A stretch of DNA of 64,000 nt from Algoriphagus kandeliae (GCF_004571135.1 NZ_SPSB01000002.1:620001-684000), one strand, 5' to 3'; positions 34,632 to 44,236 are shown, counted from the stretch's first letter. Notes: generated by a model from the sequence alone, not told the origin. Translations and numbers: made by a program.

Positions 34632-35986
34632 GTCATCCTAAAGCCGCAAGTCAGTTTCTGAAGGATCATGCTAATTCCCTTTGGCATGATGAGACGCTTT
34701 GGATGGTTCGAGAAAAGCGGGATGCCATCAGTAAGACTATCCCAGAATGGGAAGAATTACGAAACCTTGCCTCCCAAATCAAGGATAAGGTCCTTTCCAA
34801 TCTCGATGTCTATTTAGAGAATTTTGAGGCAAATGCTCAAAAAAATGGTATTAAGGTTCATTGGGCCAAGGACGCTGCAGAGCATAATCAAATTGTCTTA
34901 GGAATCCTACGGGAAAAGAATTGCCAGGCTATCGTCAAGAGCAAATCCATTCTTACGGAGGAATGCCATTTAAATCCCTATTTGGAAAAGAATGGGGTGG
35001 AGGTAGTGGACACGGATTTAGGTGAGCGAATTGTCCAATTTCTTCAGCAACCCCCGAGTCATATCGTCATGCCGGCAATTCACTTGAAAAAGCGGGATAT
35101 TTCGGCACTTTTTCATGAGAAATTGCAAACGGAAAAAGGAAATGAAGATCCTTCTTACCTGACCAATGCCGCTAGACTTCATTTGAGAAAAAAGTTTTTG
35201 GGGTCTAAGGTGGCCATTACAGGTGTGAATTTTGGGGTAGCAGAGACTGGTGAATTTGTTGTCTGCACTAATGAAGGAAACGCAGATATGGGAGTGCATC
35301 TAGCAGATGTTCATATCGCTTGTATGGGAATCGAGAAGATCATTCCGAGAAGAAAGGATTTGGGAGTTTTCCTACGCTTATTAGCTCGGTCAGCAACTGG
35401 ACAACCCATCACCAATTACAATTCGCATTTTAGAAGCCCTGCCAAAGGAAAAGAAATCCATTTGGTGCTTGTCGATAATGGAAGAAGTCTTCAATTAGCC
35501 CGTGAGAAATTCAGGAATTCGCTGAAGTGTATACGCTGCGGAGCCTGTATGAATACCTGCCCTATCTACCGAAGAAGTGGAGGCTATAGCTACGGAAGCA
35601 CTGTTCCCGGACCTATTGGATCCATCCTTTCTCCTGGCTTGGATATGAAAAAATACAGCACGCTTCCATTTGCATCTACCCTTTGCGGAAGCTGCTCGGA
35701 TGTCTGTCCTGTCAAGATCAATATCCACGAACAGCTCTATGAGTGGAGACAGGAAATCACCAAGCATCACGGGGAATTTGGTAAGGGACTTTCAATGAAA
35801 TTGGCCAGTGGAATTTTCAAAAGCCCTTTGGCTTATAAGATTTCAGGGTCTACTATGAGAAAAGCGATCAAGCTTCTTCCGAAAGGATTGATTTATAATC
35901 CTTTGAATGTATGGGGTAAAAACAGAGATCTACCCGAAGCTCCAAAGGAATCTTTTCAGGAATGGTATAAGAAAAATAGAGGATGA
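34628..35986 (+). CDS. lutB: L-lactate oxidation complex iron-sulfur subunit LutB
   Basis: 452 residues. An N-terminal LUD domain (GVNFGVAETGEFVVCTNEGNA region) precedes two 4Fe-4S motifs: CIRCGACMNTCP at about residue 300 and LCGSCSDVCPVKIN about 55 residues later. The C-terminal tail is short. It overlaps lutA and lutC by 4 bp each, showing a coupled operon for lactate use. Confidence 0.95.
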   Translation: MSHPKAASQFLKDHANSLWHDETLWMVREKRDAISKTIPEWEELRNLASQIKDKVLSNLDVYLENFEANAQKNGIKVHWAKDAAEHNQIVLGILREKNCQAIVKSKSILTEECHLNPYLEKNGVEVVDTDLGERIVQFLQQPPSHIVMPAIHLKKRDISALFHEKLQTEKGNEDPSYLTNAARLHLRKKFLGSKVAITGVNFGVAETGEFVVCTNEGNADMGVHLADVHIACMGIEKIIPRRKDLGVFLRLLARSATGQPITNYNSHFRSPAKGKEIHLVLVDNGRSLQLAREKFRNSLKCIRCGACMNTCPIYRRSGGYSYGSTVPGPIGSILSPGLDMKKYSTLPFASTLCGSCSDVCPVKINIHEQLYEWRQEITKHHGEFGKGLSMKLASGIFKSPLAYKISGSTMRKAIKLLPKGLIYNPLNVWGKNRDLPEAPKESFQEWYKKNRG

Positions 35987-36543
35987 GCAGTAGGGAAAAT
36001 ATATTGAAAGCAATCCGTGGTATTCAACGGGAAAGGAAAGAATTACCAACTCTTCCTGATTTCAAATTGGAAGGTGATTTGGTGGATTTATTTATCCGAG
36101 CCATCCAAGCCAATAAAGGAGAGGTGATGGGCGAGGAAGAATTCAATAATTGGGTTTCCTCATGCGACTTTCATTCGATTATTTCTTTGTCTGAGCCCTT
36201 CCAATCTTTGTCAACCTTCGAACTTCCTGAAGACCCGCATCACCTGAATCATTTGCAACTGGCTATCATTCAAGGGCAATTTGGAGTTGCAGAAAATGGC
36301 GCTATTTGGTTGAATGATTCCCAGCTGCCGCATCGGGTACTTCCGTTTATCACCGAGCATTTGGTGATTGTGCTGTCAAAAGAAAACTTGGTGGATACCT
36401 TACATCAAGCCTATGAACGAATTGGGGAAGAACACTCGGGCTTTGGATTATTTGTAGCCGGACCTTCCAAAACCGCAGATATAGAGCAATCCCTCGTGGT
36501 AGGTGCACATGGTGCGAAAAGTTTGAGAGTTGTACTTATGTGA
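35983..36543 (+). CDS. lutC: L-lactate oxidation complex subunit LutC
   Basis: 186 residues, a single LUD domain protein with GQFGVAENGAIWLND and the C-terminal GPSKTADIEQSLVVGAHGAKSL signature. Last gene of lutABC. No clear terminator follows; a weak AACTACCC/GGCTAGTT pairing lies at about 36562. Confidence 0.93.
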   Translation: MSSRENILKAIRGIQRERKELPTLPDFKLEGDLVDLFIRAIQANKGEVMGEEEFNNWVSSCDFHSIISLSEPFQSLSTFELPEDPHHLNHLQLAIIQGQFGVAENGAIWLNDSQLPHRVLPFITEHLVIVLSKENLVDTLHQAYERIGEEHSGFGLFVAGPSKTADIEQSLVVGAHGAKSLRVVLM

Positions 36544-36601
36544 TTTTTGAAATCAAAAAAAACTACCCAATAGGCTAGTTATTGTGAAATCTATGTCATT
36601 C

Positions 36602-36673
36602 AAGCCCCTGTGTAACGGCGGTCAGGCAAGAACTCCGCCCTGTCAAGAGGGCGCTCAAAACCAGTTGAGCTAA
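36602..36673. repeat. Intergenic repeat related to 24194-24232
   Basis: Contains AAGCCCCTG, CAGGCAAG and GCGCTCAA in the same order as the element at 24194-24232, but with inserted sequence (a GGCGG/CCGCC pairing), and ends with the hairpin GCTCAA (36653-36658) / TTGAGC (36665-36670). Located between the convergent lutC and coaE genes. Confidence 0.45.
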
Positions 36674-36713
36674 GATTCCAATATTTCTTTACAGGCTCTG
36701 ATTTTTGATGGTT

Positions 36714-37313
36714 TTATTCTCCTTCTAGCAATTTCTTGTGAATAGCCAAAACCTGAGGAATCAAGAGCATGTTGTCCTTGTTTTTGATGACGAAATCGGC
36801 TTTCTCATTTTTAATTTCGTCTGGTAACTGCTGATTGATGATGTGGTTTACTTGATCTTCCGTTCGGTGAGGATCACGCATTAATACGCGGGCCATTCGA
36901 ACACGTAGTGGAGAACTGACATTAATTAAAGCATCCAGTTTTTTCTCCCCCCCTGTCTCAAAAATTAAAGCTGCTTCCTTCAATACATAAGGGCTTTTTT
37001 GTTTAGCAGCCCAATTTTTGAAATCCTCGGCTACTGCCGGATGAACCAAACTGTTGATTTTTTTAACCTTTTCCGGGTCAGCAAAGACGGTTTTGGCTAA
37101 TAATTCCCGATTGAGTGATCCATCTTCCAGATAACTGCTTTCTCCAAATGCATTGATTATTTCCTGCTTTAATGGATTTTGAAGCATGAGGCTTTTGGCT
37201 CGGTCATCGGCATAGTAAACTGGGATGCCTAAAATTTCGAAAAGCTGGGCAACAGTGGATTTGCCAGAACCTATGCCTCCTGTGAGACCAATCAGTTTGG
37301 GATTAGTTGCCAT
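36714..37313 (-). CDS. coaE: Dephospho-CoA kinase
   Basis: 199 residues, usual length. P-loop GGIGSGKST (11-19), the CoA-binding region YYADDRAK, and RMARVLMRD with DPHRTEDQV in the lid. It phosphorylates dephospho-CoA in the last step of coenzyme A synthesis. Its start overlaps the end of the ybbR-like gene by 11 bp, and it is the last gene of the nusB-to-coaE operon. Confidence 0.96.
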   Translation of the reverse strand: MATNPKLIGLTGGIGSGKSTVAQLFEILGIPVYYADDRAKSLMLQNPLKQEIINAFGESSYLEDGSLNRELLAKTVFADPEKVKKINSLVHPAVAEDFKNWAAKQKSPYVLKEAALIFETGGEKKLDALINVSSPLRVRMARVLMRDPHRTEDQVNHIINQQLPDEIKNEKADFVIKNKDNMLLIPQVLAIHKKLLEGE

Positions 37314-38271
37314 AGCTCAACTTAAGAGTAGCGGGTTCTACGCGAACTTGATCTAAAAATGGAGGCATAGGATTAACCTGAACAGCAATGGTTGAGTCTT
37401 GCCTGTTTCGCTGTGAGTAGTTTAATACCGCTTCAAATTCCAGATCTTTCAATTCATCTGTATAGCGCTCATCCACCAAATAATACATCATGATAGAAGG
37501 GTCTTCCTCGACTAGATGGACGGTTCTTGGAAAATTGACTTTCTTAAGCTTCATGCGCTTGTTCCCTTCCAAGAAAGCAACTACATCGATGTGGACAGAA
37601 ATGCTACTTTCTTCGATGGAAATAAATTCTGAAAGTTCTTTCGAAATTTCAATTTTCACATTTTTGGTCAGATCTCGGTCTAGGCGCTTTTCATCTAGAT
37701 TCACAGGAAACTTCCCGTCATAAATTTCTAATATCGATTCAGCTCCAATAACTGTGATTTCCTTGGGTTCAAATTCCGGTTCATTTAACATACGGATATT
37801 TTTACCCAAACTGTAACTCATGGAATCCAAAACAGGCCTCATTTTCACGGATCGGATTCGATCGATATCGATTTTTAGCGTGTCGTTTGAGAGCGAAACG
37901 ATTTGAGTAGGGCTTAGGAATTCAGATAATTCCCTTCTCAAATCGGTAGGAATGAGATAATCTTGAGAAGATGGCTGCTCCAGATTAATGATGAAAGGAG
38001 GGGTATTGAAGTTGAAATACTTTCTCAAAAGATCCCATCCATTTCCGTTTATTTCTACCTCTAGGGTAGGGGGTAGAGGTTCGACGGGGATGTATCGTTC
38101 CCGGTCGAATTCAAATTGAATTGGATAATCGACAATAGTCGTGTAGTCGTCCTTATTCAGGGCGTTTAAAATCCAAAAAGTGGTAGCCGCTGCTACACAG
38201 AGGACTACCACTTTTAGGTTAGAGAGTTTTTTTGGAGAAATCCCCTTAGGGGACTTTTTAGTATCCGGCAA
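37303..38271 (-). CDS. YbbR-like domain protein
   Basis: 322 residues: a basic cytoplasmic N-terminus, one membrane helix (VVVLCVAAATTFWILNAL, about 25-42), then extracytoplasmic YbbR-type repeats (PPTLEVEINGNGWDLLR, PKEITVIGAESILEIYDGKF). In Firmicutes YbbR (CdaR) modulates the diadenylate cyclase CdaA. Whether that holds here cannot be judged; no cyclase gene is adjacent. It follows yajC by 8 bp. Confidence 0.85.
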   Translation of the reverse strand: MPDTKKSPKGISPKKLSNLKVVVLCVAAATTFWILNALNKDDYTTIVDYPIQFEFDRERYIPVEPLPPTLEVEINGNGWDLLRKYFNFNTPPFIINLEQPSSQDYLIPTDLRRELSEFLSPTQIVSLSNDTLKIDIDRIRSVKMRPVLDSMSYSLGKNIRMLNEPEFEPKEITVIGAESILEIYDGKFPVNLDEKRLDRDLTKNVKIEISKELSEFISIEESSISVHIDVVAFLEGNKRMKLKKVNFPRTVHLVEEDPSIMMYYLVDERYTDELKDLEFEAVLNYSQRNRQDSTIAVQVNPMPPFLDQVRVEPATLKLSYGN

Positions 38272-38279
38272 AATTCAAC

Positions 38280-38591
38280 TTATTTAGAAGTCTTTTTGGA
38301 GAAATCTAAGGAAATGGCCGACTTTTCCACCGTGACTTTAAAGCCTCGGTCTAGCTCCAGAACAACTGTATCTCCTTCAACAGAGGATACTTTTCCATGG
38401 AGGCCACCTATGGTGATTACGGAATCTCCTTTTTTAATTTCGTCGATAAATTTCTTGGTTTCTTTTTGCTTTTTCTGCTGTGGCCTGATCATGAAGAAGT
38501 ACATGATCAAAATGATGGATCCAAACAGAAAAACCTGACCCATGATACCCGCTCCACCTGCTGGAGCTTGTGCCAAAATGCTTGTTATCAT
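38280..38591 (-). CDS. yajC: Preprotein translocase accessory subunit YajC
   Basis: 103 residues. One N-terminal membrane helix (VFLFGSIILIMYFFMI) is followed by the conserved RPQQKKQKE and KGDSVITIGGLHGKV motifs. It associates with SecDF-YidC in the inner membrane. Spaced 6 bp after the DUF1573 gene and 8 bp before the ybbR-like gene. Confidence 0.95.
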   Translation of the reverse strand: MITSILAQAPAGGAGIMGQVFLFGSIILIMYFFMIRPQQKKQKETKKFIDEIKKGDSVITIGGLHGKVSSVEGDTVVLELDRGFKVTVEKSAISLDFSKKTSK

Positions 38592-38597
38592 TCGAAA

Positions 38598-39137
38598 TTA
38601 TCGCTTAACAGGTCCTACAGGTGCTGGTCCTCCTGTTTTAGGAGTTACATTTCCACGCAATCTTAATCTGGTCACAGTAGGATTGGTGTTAGCCTGAATA
38701 GTAACGGTAGGTGCCTGAGCTCCAGACTTAGCAGTTGAGTTGAATACTACCTTCACAAAACCAGTCTCACCTGGATTAACAGGAGTTTTGGTCCAGTCAG
38801 GGCTAGTACATCCACAAGAAGCAGTAATGTTAGAGATTACCAAAGGAGCTTCGCCATTATTGGTGAAGTTGAATACTCTTTCCACTACCTCACCTTCATT
38901 GATGGTGCCGAAGTTGTATTCCATTTCTTCAAATTGGAAGGCACCCAAAGTAGAAGGATCTGCTGCTTGAGTAGTTTGTGCATTTACTGGAGTGATGGAA
39001 GAACCTTTTGCCTCCAACTGTGCGATTTTTTCCTCCAATGCTTGGATTTTTTGCTCTTGCTCGGAGCTTTGATTACAAGCTGTAGTAAATGAGAGCGCTG
39101 CAAACACTCCCACTAAACCTAGGATTCTTGCTTTCAT
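38598..39137 (-). CDS. DUF1573 domain lipoprotein
   Basis: 179 residues. The lipoprotein signal ends at Cys21 (FTTACNQ), followed by a short coiled coil (about 28-45, QKIQALEEKIAQLEAKG). The C-terminal DUF1573 (Ig/ASPM-like) domain contains YNFGTINEGEVVERVFNF and ITASCGCTSPDW. Common in Bacteroidetes; function unknown. One base separates it from the YtxH-like gene, so it is co-translated in this operon. Confidence 0.9.
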   Translation of the reverse strand: MKARILGLVGVFAALSFTTACNQSSEQEQKIQALEEKIAQLEAKGSSITPVNAQTTQAADPSTLGAFQFEEMEYNFGTINEGEVVERVFNFTNNGEAPLVISNITASCGCTSPDWTKTPVNPGETGFVKVVFNSTAKSGAQAPTVTIQANTNPTVTRLRLRGNVTPKTGGPAPVGPVKR

Positions 39138-39138
39138 A

Positions 39139-39438
39139 TTAGTTGTCTTTATTTATTTGATCGATTAGTTTATTTACGTCTTGAAGAAGGTTTTCAGCCT
39201 TGCTTTTTGCTTCGTTGATTACTCGCTTTCCTTCGCTCTTGGCCTCATTCAGGTGAAGTTCTTTTCCTTCTACCAATTCTTCAATAAGGTCTTCCAATTC
39301 CTTTTTGTATTTGGAAAGTCTGTAAGAAAGCTTGTCTCTTGTATTGCTGCCGCTGTCCGGGGCAAAAAGAACCCCCAATGCGGTACCAATGCCTGCGCCT
39401 ACAATGAATGCTAAAAGTGAATTACTGTTCTTGCTCAT
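39139..39438 (-). CDS. YtxH-like domain protein
   Basis: 99 residues: an N-terminal glycine-rich hydrophobic segment (LLAFIVGAGIGTALGVLFAPDSG, the YtxH signature) and a long charged helix predicted to be coiled coil. Small membrane-associated stress-type protein of unknown role. Seven bp after nusB. Confidence 0.88.
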   Translation of the reverse strand: MSKNSNSLLAFIVGAGIGTALGVLFAPDSGSNTRDKLSYRLSKYKKELEDLIEELVEGKELHLNEAKSEGKRVINEAKSKAENLLQDVNKLIDQINKDN

Positions 39439-39445
39439 ACTGTTT

Positions 39446-40630
39446 TTATTTATTGTCTAAAAGCCCTCTACCACTCTTACGGATTTTTCCCTGTTCCGTT
39501 AATTCACGAGACATCACATCCAAAAGACCGTTTACAAACTGCTTGCTCTTTGGCGTGCTGTAGGTCTTCGAAATATCAATGTACTCGTTAATACTTACCT
39601 TCACAGGAATACTTGGGAAAAGCTGCATCTCGGTAATCGCCATGGAGATGATTACCTTATCCGTAAATGCCAGTCTGTCAATATCCCAATTTTTCGTTTT
39701 TTGGGCGATTAATTCCCGGTTTTCCTGGTCTTTTTCAATGGTGAAGTTAAAGATATTTTGAAAAAACTCCTTATCCTCTTCCCAGTTCATGGCAATTTCC
39801 GGAAGCCCTCCTTCTCCAGATTCTTCTGCCTGTACGGCATTTTTCAAAACCTTGGCAGCCAGACTTCTCACGACGGACTTGTTCTCTGTCCAATTAAGGT
39901 CTTTTTCAGAGAAGTGGTTCAAAATCACCTCGTTTTTGAACAAAATCTTTTTCAGAAGGTCTTCCGTAGCTTCCAAGTCTTGCTCCAAACTTGGATTCGA
40001 GATCTTCAAATATGCCTGATATTCTTCTGAAGGTTTGATATAATCTCGGAACCATTCCTTGATTTCAAGTTCTACATCTTCCAAATTGACATTATTCCTT
40101 GCCAAGGCTGCTTGATAGGAAGGTGAATTCCGAAGCTTTTTGATAACTTGGTTGTTATATAAATTCAGTTCACCTGCGAATTCTACGGAGCTTTCACCTG
40201 CTAATTTCCGCTTTTTCTCATGCTCTCGACCCACATGGGCCGCAAAAGCCTGAAGCAGCTCGATAGCCAATAAATAAAGTTGCGGAATACGTTCCGCAGA
40301 AGTGACCATATTTTTCAAAAGAAACTCCTGATCTTTTTTATTGGCGTTTCGGTATTGAACGATCGCTTCCTTTACTACCTGCTTGACTTTTGGACTTGCA
40401 TCCGCAGCATCGATTGCTTTCGTATTGTCCAGATTTTTTTCAAAAATCGACAGCGCCAATTCGGCTTCCCTATTCAGAGCGGCCTTATCCTGAACCTCCA
40501 TACTATTGAGGTCTGGTTGAAAGGATTCTTTGATAAAATCTCGGGAAAGATTATAGTTGGAAGCTTTACACTGCTCAAAGGCGTAAAGGTTTTGAAAAGC
40601 TTTGACCCTGAGGATTCTTCGATTTAACAT
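39446..40630 (-). CDS. nusB: Transcription antitermination factor NusB, long form
   Basis: 394 residues, more than twice the E. coli protein, as is normal in Bacteroidetes. The N-terminus has LNRRILRVKAFQNLYAFEQ; the NusB fold's conserved end (DRLAFTDKVIISMAITEMQ, VKVSINEYIDISKTY, KSKQFVNGLLD) is in the last 80 residues. It acts with NusA/E/G in rRNA antitermination. First gene of an operon with ytxH-like, DUF1573, yajC, ybbR-like and coaE. Confidence 0.94.
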   Translation of the reverse strand: MLNRRILRVKAFQNLYAFEQCKASNYNLSRDFIKESFQPDLNSMEVQDKAALNREAELALSIFEKNLDNTKAIDAADASPKVKQVVKEAIVQYRNANKKDQEFLLKNMVTSAERIPQLYLLAIELLQAFAAHVGREHEKKRKLAGESSVEFAGELNLYNNQVIKKLRNSPSYQAALARNNVNLEDVELEIKEWFRDYIKPSEEYQAYLKISNPSLEQDLEATEDLLKKILFKNEVILNHFSEKDLNWTENKSVVRSLAAKVLKNAVQAEESGEGGLPEIAMNWEEDKEFFQNIFNFTIEKDQENRELIAQKTKNWDIDRLAFTDKVIISMAITEMQLFPSIPVKVSINEYIDISKTYSTPKSKQFVNGLLDVMSRELTEQGKIRKSGRGLLDNK

Positions 40631-40691
40631 AATTGTTCAAACAAGCCGTAAATATAGGGATTTTAGGCGGGCTTCCCCCAGCAGATTTTTC

Positions 40692-40726
40692 ATAAAAAAA
40701 CCACCGGATGCCTGTTCCGGTGGTTC
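40692..40726 (-). terminator. Rho-independent terminator of the leucine dehydrogenase gene
   Basis: Stem AACCACCGGA (40699-40708) / TCCGGTGGTT (40716-40725), loop of seven, followed on the minus strand by a run of T. It lies 22 bp after the stop at 40748. Confidence 0.85.
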
Positions 40727-40747
40727 CAAATTTATGGATGTGATTCC

Positions 40748-41848
40748 TTAAAAAGGAAGTTTAACTCTTCCGATTGCTTCAATCCGCTCTTTGGCAGCTC
40801 TGATTGCTGCTTCTTGTGCTGGAATCTCTTCTTTTTCGGATTTTTCCAAGATATGAAGACAGGTATCGTAAATCTTTTCTGTTTGCTTATAAACAGTCTC
40901 TTCTTGGTAGTCACCATAATATTCAGCGCCTACATTAATAACACCACCAGCATTGATTAGGAAGTCAGGAGCATAGATAATTCCTTTTTCCAACAAGATT
41001 TTACCATGCTTAGCTTCGTCTTTCAACTGGTTGTTGGCTCCTCCTGCGATTACAGCACACTTTAATCGGTCAATGGTATCATCATTGATAGTAGCGCCCA
41101 AAGCACAAGGGGCATAAATATCCATATCCAAATTGTAAATGCTATTTGGGTCAACGGCTACTGCACCGGTTTCTAAGGCTACTTTCTTCAGCTTATCCTC
41201 GAAAATATCTGTGATCAATACTTCAGCATTTTCTTTTACCAAGTGTTGGATGAGATATTTTCCGACCTGACCAACGCCCTGAACGACGATTCTTTTTCCA
41301 GAAAGATCATCCGAACCAAAAGCTTTTTGCGCAGCGGCTTTCATCCCCACATACACACCATAGGCAGTAACAGGAGATGGGTCACCTGCTCCACCTTTGA
41401 TTTGAGGAAGTCCGGTCACATGTGTGGTCTCCATGGCGATGTACTCCATATCGGCCGTACTCATGTTGACATCTTCAGCAGTGACATAGCGACCGCCAAG
41501 GCTTTCTACAAAGCGACCAAATCTTCTTAGGAAGGCTTCACTTTTCAATTTTGGATCTCCAATAATGACCGCCTTTCCTCCTCCTAGATTCAATCCGGCA
41601 AGGGCGTTTTTGAAAGTCATACCTCTCGAAAGTCTAAGCACATCCGTAATTGCTTCGGCTTCCGTGGCGTAAGGCCACATGCGGGTACCTCCCAAGGCAG
41701 GACCAAGGGTAGTGTTGTGAATTCCGATCAAGGCTTTTAGACCGGTAGCTTGGTCATGGCAAATCACGAGCTGCTCGTGATCCATGGTGGTAATTTGTCC
41801 AAAGATGGACCCTTCTTGCAAGGTTTCGGAAGCTTTCGTTTCTAACAT
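40748..41848 (-). CDS. Leucine dehydrogenase (Glu/Leu/Phe/Val dehydrogenase family)
   Basis: 366 residues, the length of leucine rather than glutamate dehydrogenases. It has the GGTRMW substrate loop, Lys80 (GMTFKNALAGL) and Lys92 (GGGKAVI) of the active site, AEDVNMSTADM, and the NAD-binding GVGQVGKYL. It reversibly deaminates branched-chain amino acids to 2-oxo acids with NAD. Stands alone with its own terminator. Confidence 0.92.
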   Translation of the reverse strand: MLETKASETLQEGSIFGQITTMDHEQLVICHDQATGLKALIGIHNTTLGPALGGTRMWPYATEAEAITDVLRLSRGMTFKNALAGLNLGGGKAVIIGDPKLKSEAFLRRFGRFVESLGGRYVTAEDVNMSTADMEYIAMETTHVTGLPQIKGGAGDPSPVTAYGVYVGMKAAAQKAFGSDDLSGKRIVVQGVGQVGKYLIQHLVKENAEVLITDIFEDKLKKVALETGAVAVDPNSIYNLDMDIYAPCALGATINDDTIDRLKCAVIAGGANNQLKDEAKHGKILLEKGIIYAPDFLINAGGVINVGAEYYGDYQEETVYKQTEKIYDTCLHILEKSEKEEIPAQEAAIRAAKERIEAIGRVKLPF

Positions 41849-42000
41849 GTGAACTTCGCAGTTTAGATTGTGTTATATTTGGGTTGTTCCTTTCCCACGA
41901 GAGGTAGGCCGATACAAAATTAAATACTTTTATCGGCCAGCAAAGGAATAATTTACCCAAGTTTCCTTAATCAATTTCTAATTTCAAAAGTTTTTATTTG

Positions 42001-43800
42001 GTGAAGCCGCTCTGGAGACTTAATAAATATTTATACAAATACAAGGGCTTATTGCTTTTGGGTATCTTTTTTACCGTCATTTCGAACATCTTCGTAATTA
42101 TTCCTGCCCAATTGGTGAGATTAGCCATAGATTATGTGGTTGAAAGTTTTTCCATTTTTAAGCCAATTCAGCTAGGTGGAATGGGGGATTTGGCCCAAGA
42201 AGTTTTTTTAAAATTCGTCTTAGTCTTCGGTGTTTTAATCCTGATAATGGCCCTTTTACGTGGCTTTTTTCTCTTCCTAATCCGGCAGACTATCATCATC
42301 ATGTCCCGTCGGGTGGAATATGATTTGAAAAATGAGATTTTCGAAAAGTATCAGAATTTACCGCTGAGTTTCTATCGGAAAAATAGTACCGGTGATTTGA
42401 TGGCTCGGATTACGGAGGATGTCAGTCGAGTGCGAATGTACTTGGGACCGGCTATCATGTATGGGCTTAATTTGTTGATTTTGTTCCCCTTGGTGATCAG
42501 CTATATGGTCATGGTAAATCCTCAACTGACTCTCTATTCCCTACTTCCTCTGCCGGTACTTTCGATCAGTATTTATTTTGTCAATAACCTAATTAATGAA
42601 CGCTCCGAAAAAATTCAGCGTAGCCTCTCAGGCTTGAGCACCTTTGTTCAAGAAGCGTTCTCCGGAATCCGGGTGTTGAAGGCTTTTGTGAGAGAAAAGG
42701 ATAGTGTCCGGGACTTTGCCACAGCGAGTGAGGATTACAAGGATAAATCCATTCGTCTGACCAAAGTCAATGCTTTATTTTTCCCTTTGATTATGGCTTT
42801 GGTAGGGATTTCTACCATCCTGACCGTATATATCGGAGGCCTTCAGGTGATCAATGGTGAAATTGGCTATGGAGTCATTGCAGAATTTATTCTCTATGTC
42901 AACATGCTTACCTGGCCGGTTACTTCTTTAGGTTGGGTTACTAGTATTGTACAGCGCGCTGCGGCTTCTCAGACTCGAATCAATGAATTTTTAGATGAGA
43001 AAAATGATATCCAAAGTGCCAAGGATTTGGAGGTGCCTATTCATGGAAAAATCACTGTCCGCGATGTTACCTTTATTTATCCTGATTCTGGAGTAAAGGC
43101 CCTGGATCATGTAAGTTTCGAAATTCAAGCAGGACAGACATTGGGAATTATTGGAACCACAGGCTCTGGAAAGTCTACTATCGCTAATCTTCTCATGCGC
43201 ATGTATGACCCGAGTTCGGGAGAAATTTTGATAGACGATAAACCGATTCAGGATTTTAATATTTCATTCCTCCGAAAAAACATAGGATATGTTCCTCAGG
43301 ATGTCTTCTTGTTTTCGGATACCATTGCAAATAATATTTCCTTCGGGGTAGACCAACCAAATGATGAGCTGATTCAGCAAGCGGCTCGGGATGCGGATGT
43401 TTACCAGAATATTGTGGACTTTCCGAAAGGCTTTGACACCATGTTGGGAGAACGCGGCATTACACTTTCCGGAGGTCAAAAACAGCGTGTTTCTATTGCA
43501 AGAGCCATAGCCAAAGAACCGCAAATCCTGATTTTGGATGATTGTCTTTCAGCAGTGGATACCAAGACCGAGAATTCCATCCTCAATGCGCTTAAAAAGA
43601 TCATGAAAGATCGGACTTCAGTAATTATTTCCCACCGGGTCTCTTCAGCCAAGCTAGCAGATCATATCATTGTATTGGATGATGGAAAGGTGATCGAGCA
43701 TGGAAACCATCAAACCCTGATGGACCAAAAAGGAACCTATGCAGAGCTGTATGAAAAACAAACTCAAGCAGGAGAATCTGTAGAGACAGAACTGGAATAA
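42001..43800 (+). CDS. ABC transporter, MsbA-like permease/ATPase fusion
   Basis: 599 residues from GTG 42001, which gives a start like MKPLWRLNKYLYKYK; a TTG one codon earlier is the only other choice and there is no nearby ATG. The N-terminal exporter domain has six helices (about 1-310). The ATPase has Walker A GTTGSGKST, signature LSGGQKQR and ILDDCLSAVD, where Cys/Leu follow the first Asp pair in place of the usual DE-A; homodimeric exporters normally have a catalytic Glu there. Exports lipids, drugs or peptides; substrate unknown. Confidence 0.92.
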   Translation: MKPLWRLNKYLYKYKGLLLLGIFFTVISNIFVIIPAQLVRLAIDYVVESFSIFKPIQLGGMGDLAQEVFLKFVLVFGVLILIMALLRGFFLFLIRQTIIIMSRRVEYDLKNEIFEKYQNLPLSFYRKNSTGDLMARITEDVSRVRMYLGPAIMYGLNLLILFPLVISYMVMVNPQLTLYSLLPLPVLSISIYFVNNLINERSEKIQRSLSGLSTFVQEAFSGIRVLKAFVREKDSVRDFATASEDYKDKSIRLTKVNALFFPLIMALVGISTILTVYIGGLQVINGEIGYGVIAEFILYVNMLTWPVTSLGWVTSIVQRAAASQTRINEFLDEKNDIQSAKDLEVPIHGKITVRDVTFIYPDSGVKALDHVSFEIQAGQTLGIIGTTGSGKSTIANLLMRMYDPSSGEILIDDKPIQDFNISFLRKNIGYVPQDVFLFSDTIANNISFGVDQPNDELIQQAARDADVYQNIVDFPKGFDTMLGERGITLSGGQKQRVSIARAIAKEPQILILDDCLSAVDTKTENSILNALKKIMKDRTSVIISHRVSSAKLADHIIVLDDGKVIEHGNHQTLMDQKGTYAELYEKQTQAGESVETELE

Positions 43801-43871
43801 GCGATTGATTTCCTGTATTTAAGGATAATTTTTTCTAACTTATTGTTCTCAACCAACGAATATTTTTAGCT

Positions 43872-44189
43872 ATGGAAAAGGAAAAAAAAGGCATACAGGA
43901 AATCGAGAAAACCCTTCAGGAAATCGGTCATAAAATCGAAGAACTGATTCAAAAAGGTGCCGATGCCAGCGCCGATGTGAAAGAGGAAATCGAAAAGAAG
44001 ATCGCAGCTTTAAAGGAAAATAAAACCACCTTGGAAGAAGAGCTGCGAAAGGGAAAAGCCTTACTGGAGAAGGAATTCAAAGAAAAGAGGGAGGAATATG
44101 AGCCCCGAATTCAAGAGTCTAAGGGATTTCTCAAAGAAGGCTTGAAGCAATTTGGAATGGCATTTAAAGCCCTCTTTTCTGGAAAATGA
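43872..44189 (+). CDS. Small coiled-coil protein
   Basis: 105 residues, highly charged and almost entirely helical: heptad-like Glu/Lys-rich segments from about 5 to 80, and a short amphipathic tail (LKQFGMAFKALFSGK). No signal peptide or known domain. It follows the ABC exporter by 71 bp on the same strand and may be co-transcribed. Function unknown. Confidence 0.7.
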   Translation: MEKEKKGIQEIEKTLQEIGHKIEELIQKGADASADVKEEIEKKIAALKENKTTLEEELRKGKALLEKEFKEKREEYEPRIQESKGFLKEGLKQFGMAFKALFSGK

Positions 44190-44206
44190 GTTCTTTTTCA
44201 AATGAA

Positions 44207-44236
44207 AATGGCCGGTTGAAAGACCGGCCATATTTT
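44207..44236. terminator. Bidirectional terminator between convergent genes
   Basis: Perfect 9-bp stem ATGGCCGGT (44208-44216) / ACCGGCCAT (44223-44231), loop TGAAAG, followed by ATTTTTAT. It serves the plus-strand coiled-coil gene and abuts the stop of the minus-strand surA-like gene. Confidence 0.85.

Noticed and set aside
36610..36640. GTAACGGCGGTCAGGC looked like the start of an attC-like site
   Set aside because: There is no matching second arm or GTT core; the stretch fits the dispersed repeat shared with 24194-24232 better.
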